Origin: Isoetes taiwanensis
Taxonomy: Eukaryota > Streptophyta > Lycopodiopsida > Isoetales > Isoetaceae
Direction of reading: 5' to 3'
Assembly (NCBI GenBank): GCA_021234155.1
Contig: JAJEKV010000077.1
Span: 270,424-334,423, forward strand
Length of the DNA stretch: 64,000 nucleotides
Of the stretch, positions 35,495 through 47,120 are shown one piece after another. The position numbers and the translations under genes are program-made. Positions within the stretch are counted from its first letter, which is position 1. Each line of letters begins with the position of its first letter. Below the pieces are notes generated by a model, which worked only from the letters and a program-made list of their open reading frames with translations, was not told the DNA's origin and ran no database searches.

Positions 35495-38400
35495 ATGGCG
35501 GATATGTTGCAACACGAGCTTCTAGTAAGAATTCTAGAGCTGTTGCCTGCAAAGGCCCTTGCCAGAGCAGCATGTGTTTGTCGATCATGGGAAGCTGCAA
35601 TATGCGCTGTGGAAAATCAACAACCTCGCCTTGTTTCAGCCCTTACTGTTCACGAGAACCCTTATGTATGATTCTGCTTTCTCCCTTTGAATTTAGCATT
35701 GTCTGTTTGTTTTACAATCTATTTCATGTCTGCTGGATTGGGATGAGTCTGCTTTCTACATAACTGAGTAGGACCATTAAACGGAAAATTACCGAACTAA
35801 GAAGTGCCATAATTTATGACACAATTCCTGTTATTCCCATTGCTGTGCTAAGGATCAACTGATCCTCCTGAATGCAATGTTTTATTCCTCTTGGACAGCG
35901 TCGTTTTACAGCCCCCACTTGATGTGGCACAGATCCAGACCACACAATTTGGACATCAAGGGCTGGGATAATGCCACGTCAGAAGGGGTGGCAAAACAAA
36001 GACTACCCATGCAACTGAGGCCACTCATCATGGACCCTATGGAATGGATATACTGTGGTACTGAAATGCAGTCGAAGGATCACTTTGAACCTTGCAGAGC
36101 CATCAAACTGTGGCAACAAAATTACTTCCTCTTGCATTATGGACGTGAGTTTGACATTTACAGCATGGAGGGCGCATGCTATCAAATGGGTCTTGCAAGA
36201 TCATGGGCCATCTCTTTACGAGATTAACATTGATGTTGTGAGTAAATCTATCTAATCCAGTTCGTTGGTTGATTGTAGTGTGTTCAAGAACTACAAGATT
36301 TGTAGCAGACGGCTATGAAATAATTTTGGTGGTGTTAAAGCCTATGGGTCAATTGTGTCTTCGTTGTCAAGTTATATAGTGAGCATTGTCACAATGAGGT
36401 TCCTGATGATAGCATTTATGTTGAAAGAATTATCATTGGGCATCCAAGGATTTACAGGACTACAAGCATAATACCATAGTTTCCTAGCTCTCCTGCACCA
36501 GTAAATCCAAGTCCATTACATGGTTAAGAAAACAGTTACTACTAAAATTTCACATAGGTGAAGATGACACCAAAATTGACTTTCTGAAGCAGGCTAATGG
36601 TTGACCCTCCCTACAGCTGCTCTACGGCTACTACTATAATTGTTTTGCTCTTGCTTGACCTGTAGCGGCATGCTGTAGGCTACTACTGTAAAGTCCATTG
36701 TTCCTATTGCAGCAGAAGTTTTAAAGCAGCGGGTAGCAGAGGTCTACTAAACTTGCCTCTGGAATTGCCAAAGCTATAGAAGAGCTTTTGCCAAAAATAG
36801 ATATTTATTTAACCAGAAGTTGTACTTTCTATATTGCTGTATGCATTGATTAAGAACTACTAAATTGAAACTACCTTCAATTTAGTTATGGAGTATTTAT
36901 GCCACAATCTATGGATTTTCTTTTCCCACTGTTGTACTTAAGGATCTGTTGATTTTCATGATACACTCAGTTCTCTGATTTGAATGCATTTCCTTCCTGG
37001 TTCAACAAATAGTTAAAATAAAGACATCAGAACTTGTTTTAGAGCAGCCAGAATGGCAAATGGGATACTACTTCCAAATTAAACTTCATGGAGGCAGCGT
37101 TATTATGTTGTCTTCTTGCGTTTTGTGCAATATATTATCAAGTGATTAGGAAATTCATGTTACCGGTGCAGGTTCTATATGTTGTACTTTGTCTTATATA
37201 CATTGTGAATCTTTAGTATTGATCTTTCTTTTAGAATCTAAATTCTAGACTCTAGCAAGCAATAAGCTTGTCCCCTTGGTGTGATTATTAGGTTGATTTA
37301 TGATCTAAGTCCTTATATTTATCGATGTCTGTGACACTACTGTCCAATTGATGCCCAACAATCCTACAAGGTGCATTTTGCATTCCAATAAAGAATTTTA
37401 GATTGGTAGGGTTTAGAAGTTCTTAATCTTAAGACGTTGCATACACTTAGATAACCTTCAGCTGAGGTGGTTATGCAGGATGCGATGGAGGAAGTTTTAA
37501 GCAAGGTGCTTAAAGAACCATTTAGACCTCAGTTTGCCTTGTTGTTTGTAGCTGGGCACAAGTTTCGCGCAGAGATCTCCATGCTTGTAAGAAGTTGTTT
37601 GTGTTTGTCTTCTGGTTTATGTTCTCGCGTATGTCAACGAATTTAAATTGGTGCTAATAAATTTGCAGCTAAAGAAGAATCTTCCTCATGGCATTCCAGT
37701 TGTTGGGTGCCTTGCTCCGGGCATTGCGGGGAGAGATGTTGTGAGTGAAGAACTCAAAGAGGTGTGTGATATAAGCTATATAGATATTTTTCTTCACTTG
37801 ACCTTTTTTTAACATCTTCTGTCATTAGATATTTATACCAGAAAGTGGCCTCGTACTGGTTGTTGGACGTTTTCCTGGCACCATAGTTGATGCAGTTGGC
37901 CTTCCTTTGTCTCCATCTGTAAGTAACTTTGTCTAGTGCATCTATATAGGTAAAAGAGTCTGATCTGATTAGTTGGTTATATGCTAGGAAGAAGAGATAC
38001 AATCTTTTGTAGCCCAGGCATGTGGTACAAGCTTCAATAAATCTTCAAAAAGAGCATTTGTGCTACTTTGGGTAAACACTTCTCTCCCATTTCTAGTAAA
38101 ATTAGAGAACCAGAAGCTTTGTTATCTCTGATGTGTTTTGGATGCAGACTATCAATGTGTCTTGATCCACAAATTAATCTTAGTAGCAGCTTAGATGGTA
38201 ACAAGCATGGGAGGCTAGGCAGCTAAGTACACCCCAGCAATATAACATTGGCTAGAACAACGCTTGGGGTCTAGGAAGATTGTGAAATTTATCATTGGGG
38301 AATCATATCTAGATAGTGAATATGAGTAACTTGTTAAATTAATGAGCAACTCTACCAGCGACACTGGATTTTTGAAGATGATCTGTGGGAATTGTTACAT

Positions 38401-40228
38401 AATTGGAGAGTGAACTCCAAAGCTTTTTCCATGAGGAGTCTATTTTCTGAGGGGGTTGTCTCTGAATTTTCTGGGGTTAGTATGTTATGGACTGATCACA
38501 TCAGAAATATGTTCTGACAAGGAGCCTTATTGGTCATTGTATTTTGGAAGGACAGTTATTGACCATTCGCTTTTTTTGAGAAAGATGAGACAATTAATGT
38601 TACTTCATGCATGCAGAAGCCAACACATATACTCATGGACGTTCTGAATGGCCTGGGTACTGTTCCTTTTGTCTGTCATAATTTACACTGTTTCATATGG
38701 ATGTGCATGATTGAATTATAACATCAATAAAGGGCAACTGATTACAAATATAACCTTTTTTGCATGATATTTGTAGACATATGTCTTTGTTTTATTATCT
38801 CTTTAGCTGCATGTTTTCTATTAAAAGTTTATGGCAGATAGTTCATCCTCAAAAAAGCCACATATCTCTGGTGGAATTTGTTGTGGGACTAAAAAAGGCA
38901 TCCTTGTCCATTCCACTATTCCAAAGGTATACATTTTATATGAAAAATTAATTATCATTTATATCATAACACGTGCATCTTTTCATATCGCCAGATCCTT
39001 ACCTCAGTTAGTGTTGAAATGGCATGCCTGGTTTTCTCAGGAGAACATACAGATAATCCCAAAATAATCATTTTGTTTCAAGCATGGCATGTGAGTAAAA
39101 GCAGTTGTGTCAATCTAGTCGTCTTCTATTTTTTCTTCTCTCTTAATCAAATATTAGATTCCCCCTGTTTCTTTTTTTTTACCTGTTCTTCCATGTTCTT
39201 TCTATTTCAACCAAGCATCAGCAGGCAGAAAACTTAATTATTTACAGGCTCGTGCCTATATTTTCGACTCTAAACCTTTAGCTAATATTCCAGCAGGATC
39301 AAAAGTTGGCTATCAAGCTTCTGTAGCGGTGCAGTTGTGCCAATTGGCCCAATTTACACAGTTGTTTCATCAAGAGTGACAGAAGATCATGAGCTTCCGC
39401 GAATGGACTACCTGGCTTACCTGCACACGGTGAGAGAATTGAGGAAGAACTTGGGGGAGCTGCTATTTTGAGTGATCTCGAAAACCATGTGAGATGGCTG
39501 GTGTTGTCTTCTGCAAGCTGTATAAAAGAATTGCCTGCGTACCACTAGAAGCAGGCTATTTTGTGCATGCTCTCAAATCTGTCTGAAAAAAGTTTTTTTT
39601 TTTAAAATAATGCAGGCGAATGGTATGGCCACTGACTACATTGTTGTTCAAGTGTTACAAAGAAGAGGGAGAGCCAAGAAAAGAAAAATGATTGGAGTGA
39701 ACCAATTTTACGAGCTGAAAGGGTCAGTTCCTCCCTCTCCTTTTCTTAATTCTCCATCCTTTCCCTTTTTAGCCTTTTATTTTCTATTTTATTATATTGT
39801 TAGCTGATTTGTATCTATGTCTTTGAAGCTTTGATGATGAGTATCTGCTTTTTGCTGGAAGATTCATTAAAACTGGAGATTTGATCCAGTTCTATGTACC
39901 AGATGAAAAATTTGCAAAGATGAATATTCGAGATGAGCTTGATCAAGTGGAAAGGAATATGATAAAGGAAAAAGAGCTTATGATTGGGGGGCTACTTTTT
40001 AATTGTGTTGGACGGGGAGGGGAATTTTTCCATGACCAGCACACTGATAGTAAAGCTTTTGTGGAAAAGTTCCCTGGCAAGCCTTTGGCAGGGATGTTTG
40101 CATATGGTGAAGTGGGTCGTCATAATGATTTATTGACAAGTTTGCAGTACTATGCATCCAGCTTTTTATGTTCACAACCTCGAGAAAGTAGCTTTTTCGG
40201 CATGTTAACTGTATTTTTTAATTCTTAA
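35495..40228 (+). CDS. F-box protein with FIST_N/FIST_C domains, 11 exons, one apparent frameshift
   Basis: Exons: 35495-35665, 37479-37586, 37669-37761, 37829-37918, 37988-38071, 38617-38656, 38838-38926, 38995-39090, 39248-39429, 39616-39722 and 39829-40228. All junctions are GT-AG and the phases agree. The product would be about 486 residues. The F-box is at about 4-45 (LLVRILELLPAKALARAACV then CRSW), which should bind SKP1 in an SCF ubiquitin ligase. FIST_N covers about 60-257 (RPQFALLFVAG, GIPVVGCLAPGIAGRD, HISGGICCG). FIST_C covers about 258-480 (LLFNCVGRGGEFF, GKPLAGMFAYGEVG). This is the architecture of Arabidopsis At5g63520 (519 residues). Exon 9 changes frame near the AAAA at 39,301-39,304; one extra A restores FIST_C. 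As read, it stops at 39,377-39,379 after about 300 residues. This is either a sequencing error or an inactivating mutation. Confidence 0.88.
35890..36260 (+). pseudogene. Exon-like coding remnant inside intron 1 of the F-box/FIST gene
   Basis: Two overlapping frames carry protein-like text: SVVLQPPLDVAQIQTTQFGH early, and ITLNLAEPSNCGNKITSSC then MDVSLTFTAWRAHAIKWVLQ later (to a stop at about 36,255). Codon composition is higher in GC than the intron around it. Joining the segments needs frame changes, so it is broken. I do not recognise the family. It may be a transposed gene fragment or an older exon region lost from the model. Confidence 0.4.
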
Positions 40229-41100
40229 CGAGGAGATTTTGAATTAGTTATTTAGAGTCTTATTTTCTAAGGTATGGGGTATAAAGTATAGCGAATGGAA
40301 AAGAGATGAGTGAATATATCTCACACTTTATCTCACACTTCTGGATTGCAGCCAAGTACATTTGTTAATTTGCTTTTAATGACAAAGTTGCTAATTTAAT
40401 CAGATCAAGACATATATAATTGAGTTCTTGCGAATGTACTTACAACATCGAGGTCGATGAACCCGTACATTTGTACATGTTAGTAGGGCATAATTGTGCC
40501 CGCGCGTCTAATACCTTCTGAATATAAGATGTCAGTGCCCCTACTAAAGGCATGTTTATCACATATAGGGGTTGATTATATATATATACAAGAAATTTAA
40601 CACGTCCTATGGCGCATTATTCGAGTTTTAGCATGTTCTTACGGTGCAAGGCCCTGTGATCAACATTCTATGTACTATATTTAGCATTCATGAATATTCC
40701 CCTAGATTCTCTTAAAATTTTCTATTTTGATTGAGGTGCTTACCCATGAGCATTTAGAACCTTCCAAAATAATCTATTTTGGATCTGTGCAACATTTTTA
40801 AAACACTTTCTATTTTTTTTTCTCGAGGCTTTACCCTGAGCATCTAGAACTTTTTTTTTTCAAGATTTATATTGCAAGAAAAATTAATCGCCCTACCAGC
40901 ATTGTTCCAGTTTTAGCATGTCCTTATATTCCCTTTAATTCTCCTGGATTCCTTACATTCCAGAAATTTCTAGAACATTTTAGAACTTTCTGGAACATTT
41001 TGAAACTTTCAAAACATCCTAGAATATTATAGTCTATTTTTATCTTAATTAGAACATTACCCTTAAGTATATTTGAAACATAAATTATTTATAGAATTAA
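40229..41100. other. 3' flank of the F-box/FIST gene and AT-rich intergenic DNA
   Basis: The first 100-200 bp should hold the 3' UTR. After about 40,450 the sequence carries repeated phrases (CATTTAGAACCTT/CATCTAGAACTTT, AGAACATTTTAGAACTTTC) that look like an eroded tandem repeat. No gene is seen. Confidence 0.4.
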
Positions 41101-41102
41101 TG

Positions 41103-41162
41103 CTTGGTCTAGTGGTTAGAGTGGGGGGTTTGGGGGGTTGAGGACCAGGGTTTGAATCCCCC
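41103..41162 (+). repeat. tRNA-like head of a SINE
   Basis: TGGTCTAGTGG is a near-consensus RNA polymerase III A-box and, about 40 nt on, GGTTTGAATCC is a B-box. A G-rich stretch lies between, with no proper anticodon arm. It is followed by an A/T-rich segment. This is the layout of a tRNA-derived SINE or a decayed tRNA copy rather than a functional tRNA. Confidence 0.55.
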
Positions 41163-41264
41163 CAATAACATAAAAATTTTAAAAGCCTTTTAAGGAAATC
41201 CAGCATTCAACTAGCATTCAATATGAGCCTTAGGCTCTTAGACTTGATCAACAATCAAGATCTC

Positions 41265-41440
41265 ACCATATAAAAGCAATATGAGCCGTAGGATCTATTA
41301 CATATAATTCCCAAAGCCACGTGGACCATAGGATGTGTCCCCAAGCCACGTGAGCCGTCGGATCTCGGACCGAACGGTGCGATCGATCAATCTGACCGTA
41401 GGGACCCTGCACACATATTATATCCTTATATATATACAAT
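41265..41440 (+). repeat. Dispersed repeat with GAGCCGTCGGATCTCG core, copy 1
   Basis: Blocks GTAGGAT/ATAGGATGTGTCCC, CCACGTGAGCCGTCGGATCT and a (TA)n tract also occur in the same orientation at 49,660-49,790. Two CACGTG-type boxes are present. Probably part of an LTR or other element. Confidence 0.6.
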
Positions 41441-41740
41441 TATATTGGGTGCCACAAATGATGTAGAGTCTCAAATGGTGTAGAGATTATGCCACAAATT
41501 TTTGGTAGAGATTGATCTCGGCCGTCCATCTCTGAGATGGACGGTCCAGACGGTGCCACCTCATATCACCCCAAGCAACCCCCTTTTGGTAGAGATTGAG
41601 GTGTCGCCCCGTGGGTCGCTGAATGTCTTGAGATCGACGGCCCGGATAATGTTACCACCCTTTATTTGGGGCTTTGGTCTAGGGGGCGATCAAGGGGAGA
41701 CAAAATCATAGCCATTGTCTTTTTGGAGAAACTACAAGGA
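41441..41740. repeat. Segment with a 10-bp perfect hairpin
   Basis: CCGTCCATCT-CTG-AGATGGACGG at about 41,522-41,544 is a perfect stem-loop. The surrounding text (GGTAGAGATTGA repeated at about 41,504 and 41,587) suggests a transposon segment. No gene. Confidence 0.5.
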
Positions 41741-44700
41741 AGGTGCAATTTTGGGGGCATTTAATCTAGGCCCTTCAAATTAGGGCATCTAATCTAGACC
41801 GTTATTTACAAGTCTGACCATTATTAATTTCATTAATGGCCCCTTATTTTGGGGTTTTTATTCTAGACCATTGGGCTCTTTAGATTCGATCTTAACCATT
41901 GGTTAATCGCCATCAAAATTTAATGCCCGACCCAATGCAACCCATCGCCTATGAAGTGTAATAAATGCCCTTGCATGAGGTGGCAGCCGTAACATTAGAA
42001 AGGGTAACATTTTTCCAACGCCATTTCCGAGCTCAAGGTCATCAAACGAGCACAAGCACCGGGGCATGGCAACGAAGTGCTTCCATTTTCAAACCTCGCA
42101 AATTAGAATATATTTTCAACCGAAATTCTAGCTTTTCCCATTTGGGTGTTTGTCCCCGATCCCAAATTCTAGCTTAAATTATTACGTCTTGATTTCAAAC
42201 TTCCTCGTTTCTTGCCATGCGGCCATCTACTTTTCGTTAGAAAGTTCAATTTTCTTCTTTCTTCCTTAAAGTCTTACTTCACGGATTGTATGATGGAGCC
42301 AGGCTATGTTCTGTTCTAAAACGTAAAGCGCAGTTAAGCATTTGTTGATTTTTGTTTGTCTTCATTTTCTATCGTTAGCTCGTGTTCTAAGGCGACCTTC
42401 GCCACCGGGTTCAATTCTGGTCATTTTCTTTTGATCATTCACGATTTTGGCATGTCGGTGGTCCTTAGTCAAACAGGGGAGCTTTCGAGTAAGATATCGC
42501 CTCTACGTATCCGCTTTTCATTCTTTGACCGGGATGCATGGACTAGGGGATTGAAGCGACCCCTGCTTGGGAAATAGGTTGGCATCTTCTAATCGATCCG
42601 CACCATGGTTAAATGTTCAATTAAAAGCCTTTCTTGAACTTCGGATAACGACTCAAAATTGCTTCTCCCAGTTGATAGGAAATTAAAAGCTAGGATTGTC
42701 CGGGACCATCAAGATATGAATGCAGGGTCTAGTTTGTTGAACTATGTAACTCTGGCAAAACGAAAGAAGGAAACAAATTGACATATTCATATGGTGGAAA
42801 GTGTTGGTAGTCATTTGGGTTGTGAATTGTTTCATTCATGGTTCATGTTCTATCGTGATTTGAGGCTGATGAGAACTACCTTTTTCTTCATCTAGGCAAC
42901 AGAGAGGGCAGTCTACCGTAACCTTATATTAAGGGCTTATTAAATATACAACTATTGGGCGTGGCACAAAATCGTAAATGAGCTTGAGCAATTTGTTGAA
43001 GATTGAACGAGCAGGATGCTTGAAAAGATGGCCATCTTTTCTTAATTATTCCCCTCTCTATTCCCCTTTTAGAGCTATGGCGGAGGTGCTTGAGCCATAT
43101 GGCCCCCGAGGTTATCTGCTTTGTTTAGGTTCTCTAGAATTGAATATTTCATGAACATAAGATACATTTATCATGCTGACATGCTATTTTACGCCACTAA
43201 ATTTGTTCGGAAGAGTTATGCCAGGGTCTTAGCCACCAAATATTCAATACAAGTAATCCATTTGAATCAGAGCTTTAATCTATGAAATCGTAATACTTAC
43301 ATGTTATTGGTCCTCTATCGCTTGATGTCTGAGTAAGAATCATGGCGTGCTCTTCCGATTCACTCCACCATAATTCAAGCAGTTCGCTCTTGTGCTCTTT
43401 CAAGTTCTAAACTTTACCATGTTTACTAAGTTTTTGGTAAGTAACCCATGGTTTGCTCCCAATTCTTTATTAGCAACAAACAACGACTTGTGTTTGAGAT
43501 TTTGGCGATTAAGATGCCTTAGTTTTGTTTTTCCATTAGTTCAGTTTATATGATTTGTTCCTCACAATGTGGGTCCTATTCCATGTTGTCTTTCCATGTC
43601 CTAGCTTCATCTAGTGTTCACTTGTGGCCTTGAATTCCTAACGGGAAGCCATGTTCTACATAAACATTCTTTGCCATGCCAGTTAGTATTGGTATCACAT
43701 TGTTTAATTCATGTTATATATTTTTCTTTAATGTTGTTAAGATTTGGTTATATTCTATGCATGATTTCATGAAATTTCAAATGTATACAAAGTTTCTCCC
43801 CCATTTCAAATCTATAAGGTTGTCCAGATCCAATGTTGAGTGCATGTATATTATGAGAATTTAGAATTTGGCTACAATATGGTTATGCATTCCAAGAGCT
43901 TACGATTCCGAGCATTTACATATTTTGATCCCTTCTTCTATGCAAGTTAGCATCAACTATTTAAAATTGCGAATAAGATTCAGATGGGACATGTCTTGCA
44001 ATCGCAGCCTCTATCTCTTGAGCATATGAGTTTTATCTTGCATTAAGCTTCCATGGTTCTATGTATAAGCTCCTTACCATGTTATTCTCATTTTGGTAGG
44101 GTATTTATGACAACGGCGGCATTAGACATCTCGATTGCAAAGATAATGAAAAGTCCCTCTGTCCTTTAGCCCATTCTTACGTTACTCGCAGCAGTTAAGA
44201 TAGCGAGGGCATTTTGTGCTTGGGTCAGAAAGATTTGTTCTTGAGCAAGACTCGTCATGCTTATAAAAACCAACCTATAAAGCCAACCCGGGCTGTACCT
44301 TTAGTTCATTAGGCAGTTTGTTTCTTATGGGATGAGGGGTTAACTTGGAGCCTTCACCATTGGGACAATCCGACAACACTATTCAAAGATATGGTTATCT
44401 TCTCGAGCCTGTTTTGCCATTAACTCAATGATATGCGGTGCCATTGAAGACCATATTTGCTTATAAAACCTCTTATAAAACCCAGCCCCGGTTTTTCCAT
44501 ATCAGGACCCTGTCCGGGAACATTTGAACTCGGTGATTTGCACACAATTAATAGAAAAGGTGAGATGGCACCACATTTATGGACATTTATTATTTTGCTT
44601 TGGGTATTTGGATGGCGTGGCCTTGGTTCGAGAAAGCTCGACTCCCATTTCGATGGTCCAGTCGTCCGTTTAAGCCGCATTGTGAAGCCGGACTTTAGTT

Positions 44701-46540
44701 TGCCATGAATTCATATGCTTTCATGCTGAATCGAAGCTAGCATCTTAAGAATCCCTTTGTAAAGCCAAAATCCCCTTTGTGCCTTTGGATCGAGTCGCTA
44801 CAAAAAATAAAAGAATTATAGGACGTTTTGGTTGCATTCATGGTTTAGGACCCATGAATGCCTAATTTCTAAGAATGGATTCGGTATTCTTGCTTTGAGG
44901 TCGATGCCCAAGATACAAAGATATTTCCAATGAGCATTCTCGCATCGTCAACTTCTATTGTGTTCATCCCTCCCAATCGCGATGATGGCACAATCCTTTC
45001 TCATCGGTATGACTGAAACAAGAAAGCGCTTTCTTGAAGGGCGCGGGATCGCCTGCGGTAAATCTGAGCCTAGGCAGTTTTGTAAAATATGGATATCCTT
45101 CTTAATCCACATGTTTTTGGTCAGTTTGGATGCCCATGGCCTTTTCAATACTTGTGTTTACATGTTTGCTCTTCGATCGACGCCATGCCATCTAACATTT
45201 GCGGTTGCCTTACATGAAATGCACCCAGCTTTTGTTAGCATTTTCCTAGGGATGTCGGCGAAAAGCCAAGTAGCAACTTAACAGGATGAAAAGGAATATT
45301 TTCCTCGGTAAAACTTACACTCTTTAATATAAGATTGTTTGTGATTTACAACCTCTGAGAATGTGTTTAAATTTAGATTGTTTCGGATTTACAGCTTGCT
45401 TCTGAGAATGTGTTCAGGTTTAGAATTGCCTGGAGAAATAAGATCTGAAAATGAGACATGTATTGTTCAAAACTCAGGTTGGTATAATCCATACGATTTA
45501 TGTTCTTCTATGGGAAATGAATCTCTCGTTGAATTGGGCCGTTTTTCTCTATTTTCGACTCAAAGCACGCCAAGGGCTATGGCGTCTGTGTAAGGTCATG
45601 AGGCCACAGTGGTCGCTTCATGATTGAAGCCTGCATTAACAGATGGTAACCTGAGAAGATTTTTAGGGCCAAGTTTGCTTCCGGATTCGTGACCATTTAC
45701 AGAAAGTCCTTGGCCATGTGATTTTTAATTTGACGGGGAATGCCTATATGGCGGATTTTTCCATGAGCCCATGAGGTTTGCTGGATGGTTACTGATCCAG
45801 TAGCCGCATTTGCACAGTTAAGAAATGGGATGGAGCTTTGTGGATTTTTGCACAGTCACTCTATGGCGGATTTCTGTGGAGCCAAATCTGGCTGTGCAAC
45901 TCGTGTCCAGCTACTCTTGATATAGATTAGCTGTCCAAGATTATGGACACTGGTTTTCAGTCTCGGGTAGCAGCTGCACAAAGGCTATTTCATGCACTAG
46001 GATAAGGTCTGCTCCAAGAACGGTTCCTTGCTGCGACATGATCCGTGCTAAAGCATAATATGATTTATCAGAAACTCTGATTCAGGTCTGTGTTGATATG
46101 TTTTTGTTAGCTTTTTTGCTTTCTACAAATTTCGTTGCCTAATTTGTGATTTATGTGCATTGCGGATGCCAAGGAAATGGGTGACTGGAAACACATGTAA
46201 CAAGCCTGATAGACATAGCAACTTATTTAAGCCAAAGGCCAGCTTCAGGTTTTTGTTTTGACGGTCTAAATCTTGCTTGGAAATCCATCTGCAAATGGTT
46301 ATCTAGATCTTATTCAGTGTATAGGAGCAAAAATCTTGGACGAACACGGGAGGCATATTAAGAAGGACAAAGAAGGAAATTACGGCAGAGCCTGTTCGTG
46401 CAAAACTAACATTTTCAATTACAGTGGGCTCTTAACACGAGCGATTATCTTCATCTTAGCAAACTGGATTTTCTGTTGCGGGTAGACTGTATATGCTCTT
46501 TCTCAACAGTAATTATTATCATTGCTTATTGAAATAAAAT
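41741..46540. other. Long unassigned stretch
   Basis: Several open frames (42,356-42,577; 44,457-44,708; 44,958-45,281; 45,363-45,593; 46,273-46,485, all plus) have no domain that I recognise. Some are GC-richer than the background. Splice-like signals are common, so an intron-rich or captured gene cannot be excluded. No RNA gene was recognised. Confidence 0.35.
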
Positions 46541-46551
46541 TGTTATTGCAG

Positions 46552-47120
46552 GCATTTTGCAGTGCTTTGGAGATGTTAAAGAATAATGGGCATTTTGGAG
46601 TGCCTTTGGATCTTATGTCTAAGGTTTGTTTCTAGTCATGTTGCCCAATTTATTTACTTATTGTTTGTTGTGCAATGTGCAAGAAGTATGAGGAGATGGA
46701 CTGATTAATTAGAACTGAGCCGCATTTTCTAAAGGAGATGACTTTCATTTTCTAAAGGAGATGACTTTCTAAAGGAGCATGCTCATAAATTTATACTCAA
46801 CTACGTGAAGGTGTTAATTCCGACCGAACATCTGTGGATGAACTTATCACGAGAAGCTTGAATCCCAGCAAATAACAAAAATTACTTGCGTTTCTTTGGT
46901 TTTGTGATGTTACCTTGTGGTTGCTTTTTTTTTTCCAATTGTTTGCCTCTACTTTAGAAAAATGTGGCAAACAACGATTCCTCGACAACATTAAATCAGG
47001 CCTGGGCAGCCCAAAATACTATGATCGACCTCTTCTTAGAGAGTTACCATATTTACTATGGAACAAGACTCTGTTGAAGCATCTGGTCATGTTAGGTAAA
47101 TTGGAAACAACTCCGGAGGT
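46552..47120 (+). pseudogene. Two exon-like islands of an unidentified gene
   Basis: Island 1 (about 46,552-46,623) follows TTATTGCAG and encodes FCSALEMLKNNGHFGVPLDL MSK before GTTTGT. Island 2 (about 46,958-47,119) follows CTACTTTAG. It encodes NVANNDSSTTLNQAWAAQNT in one frame, or CGKQRFLDNIKSGLGSPKYY in another, before GTAATGG. The boundaries look like real splice sites but I cannot name the protein or choose the frame with certainty. Confidence 0.35.
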
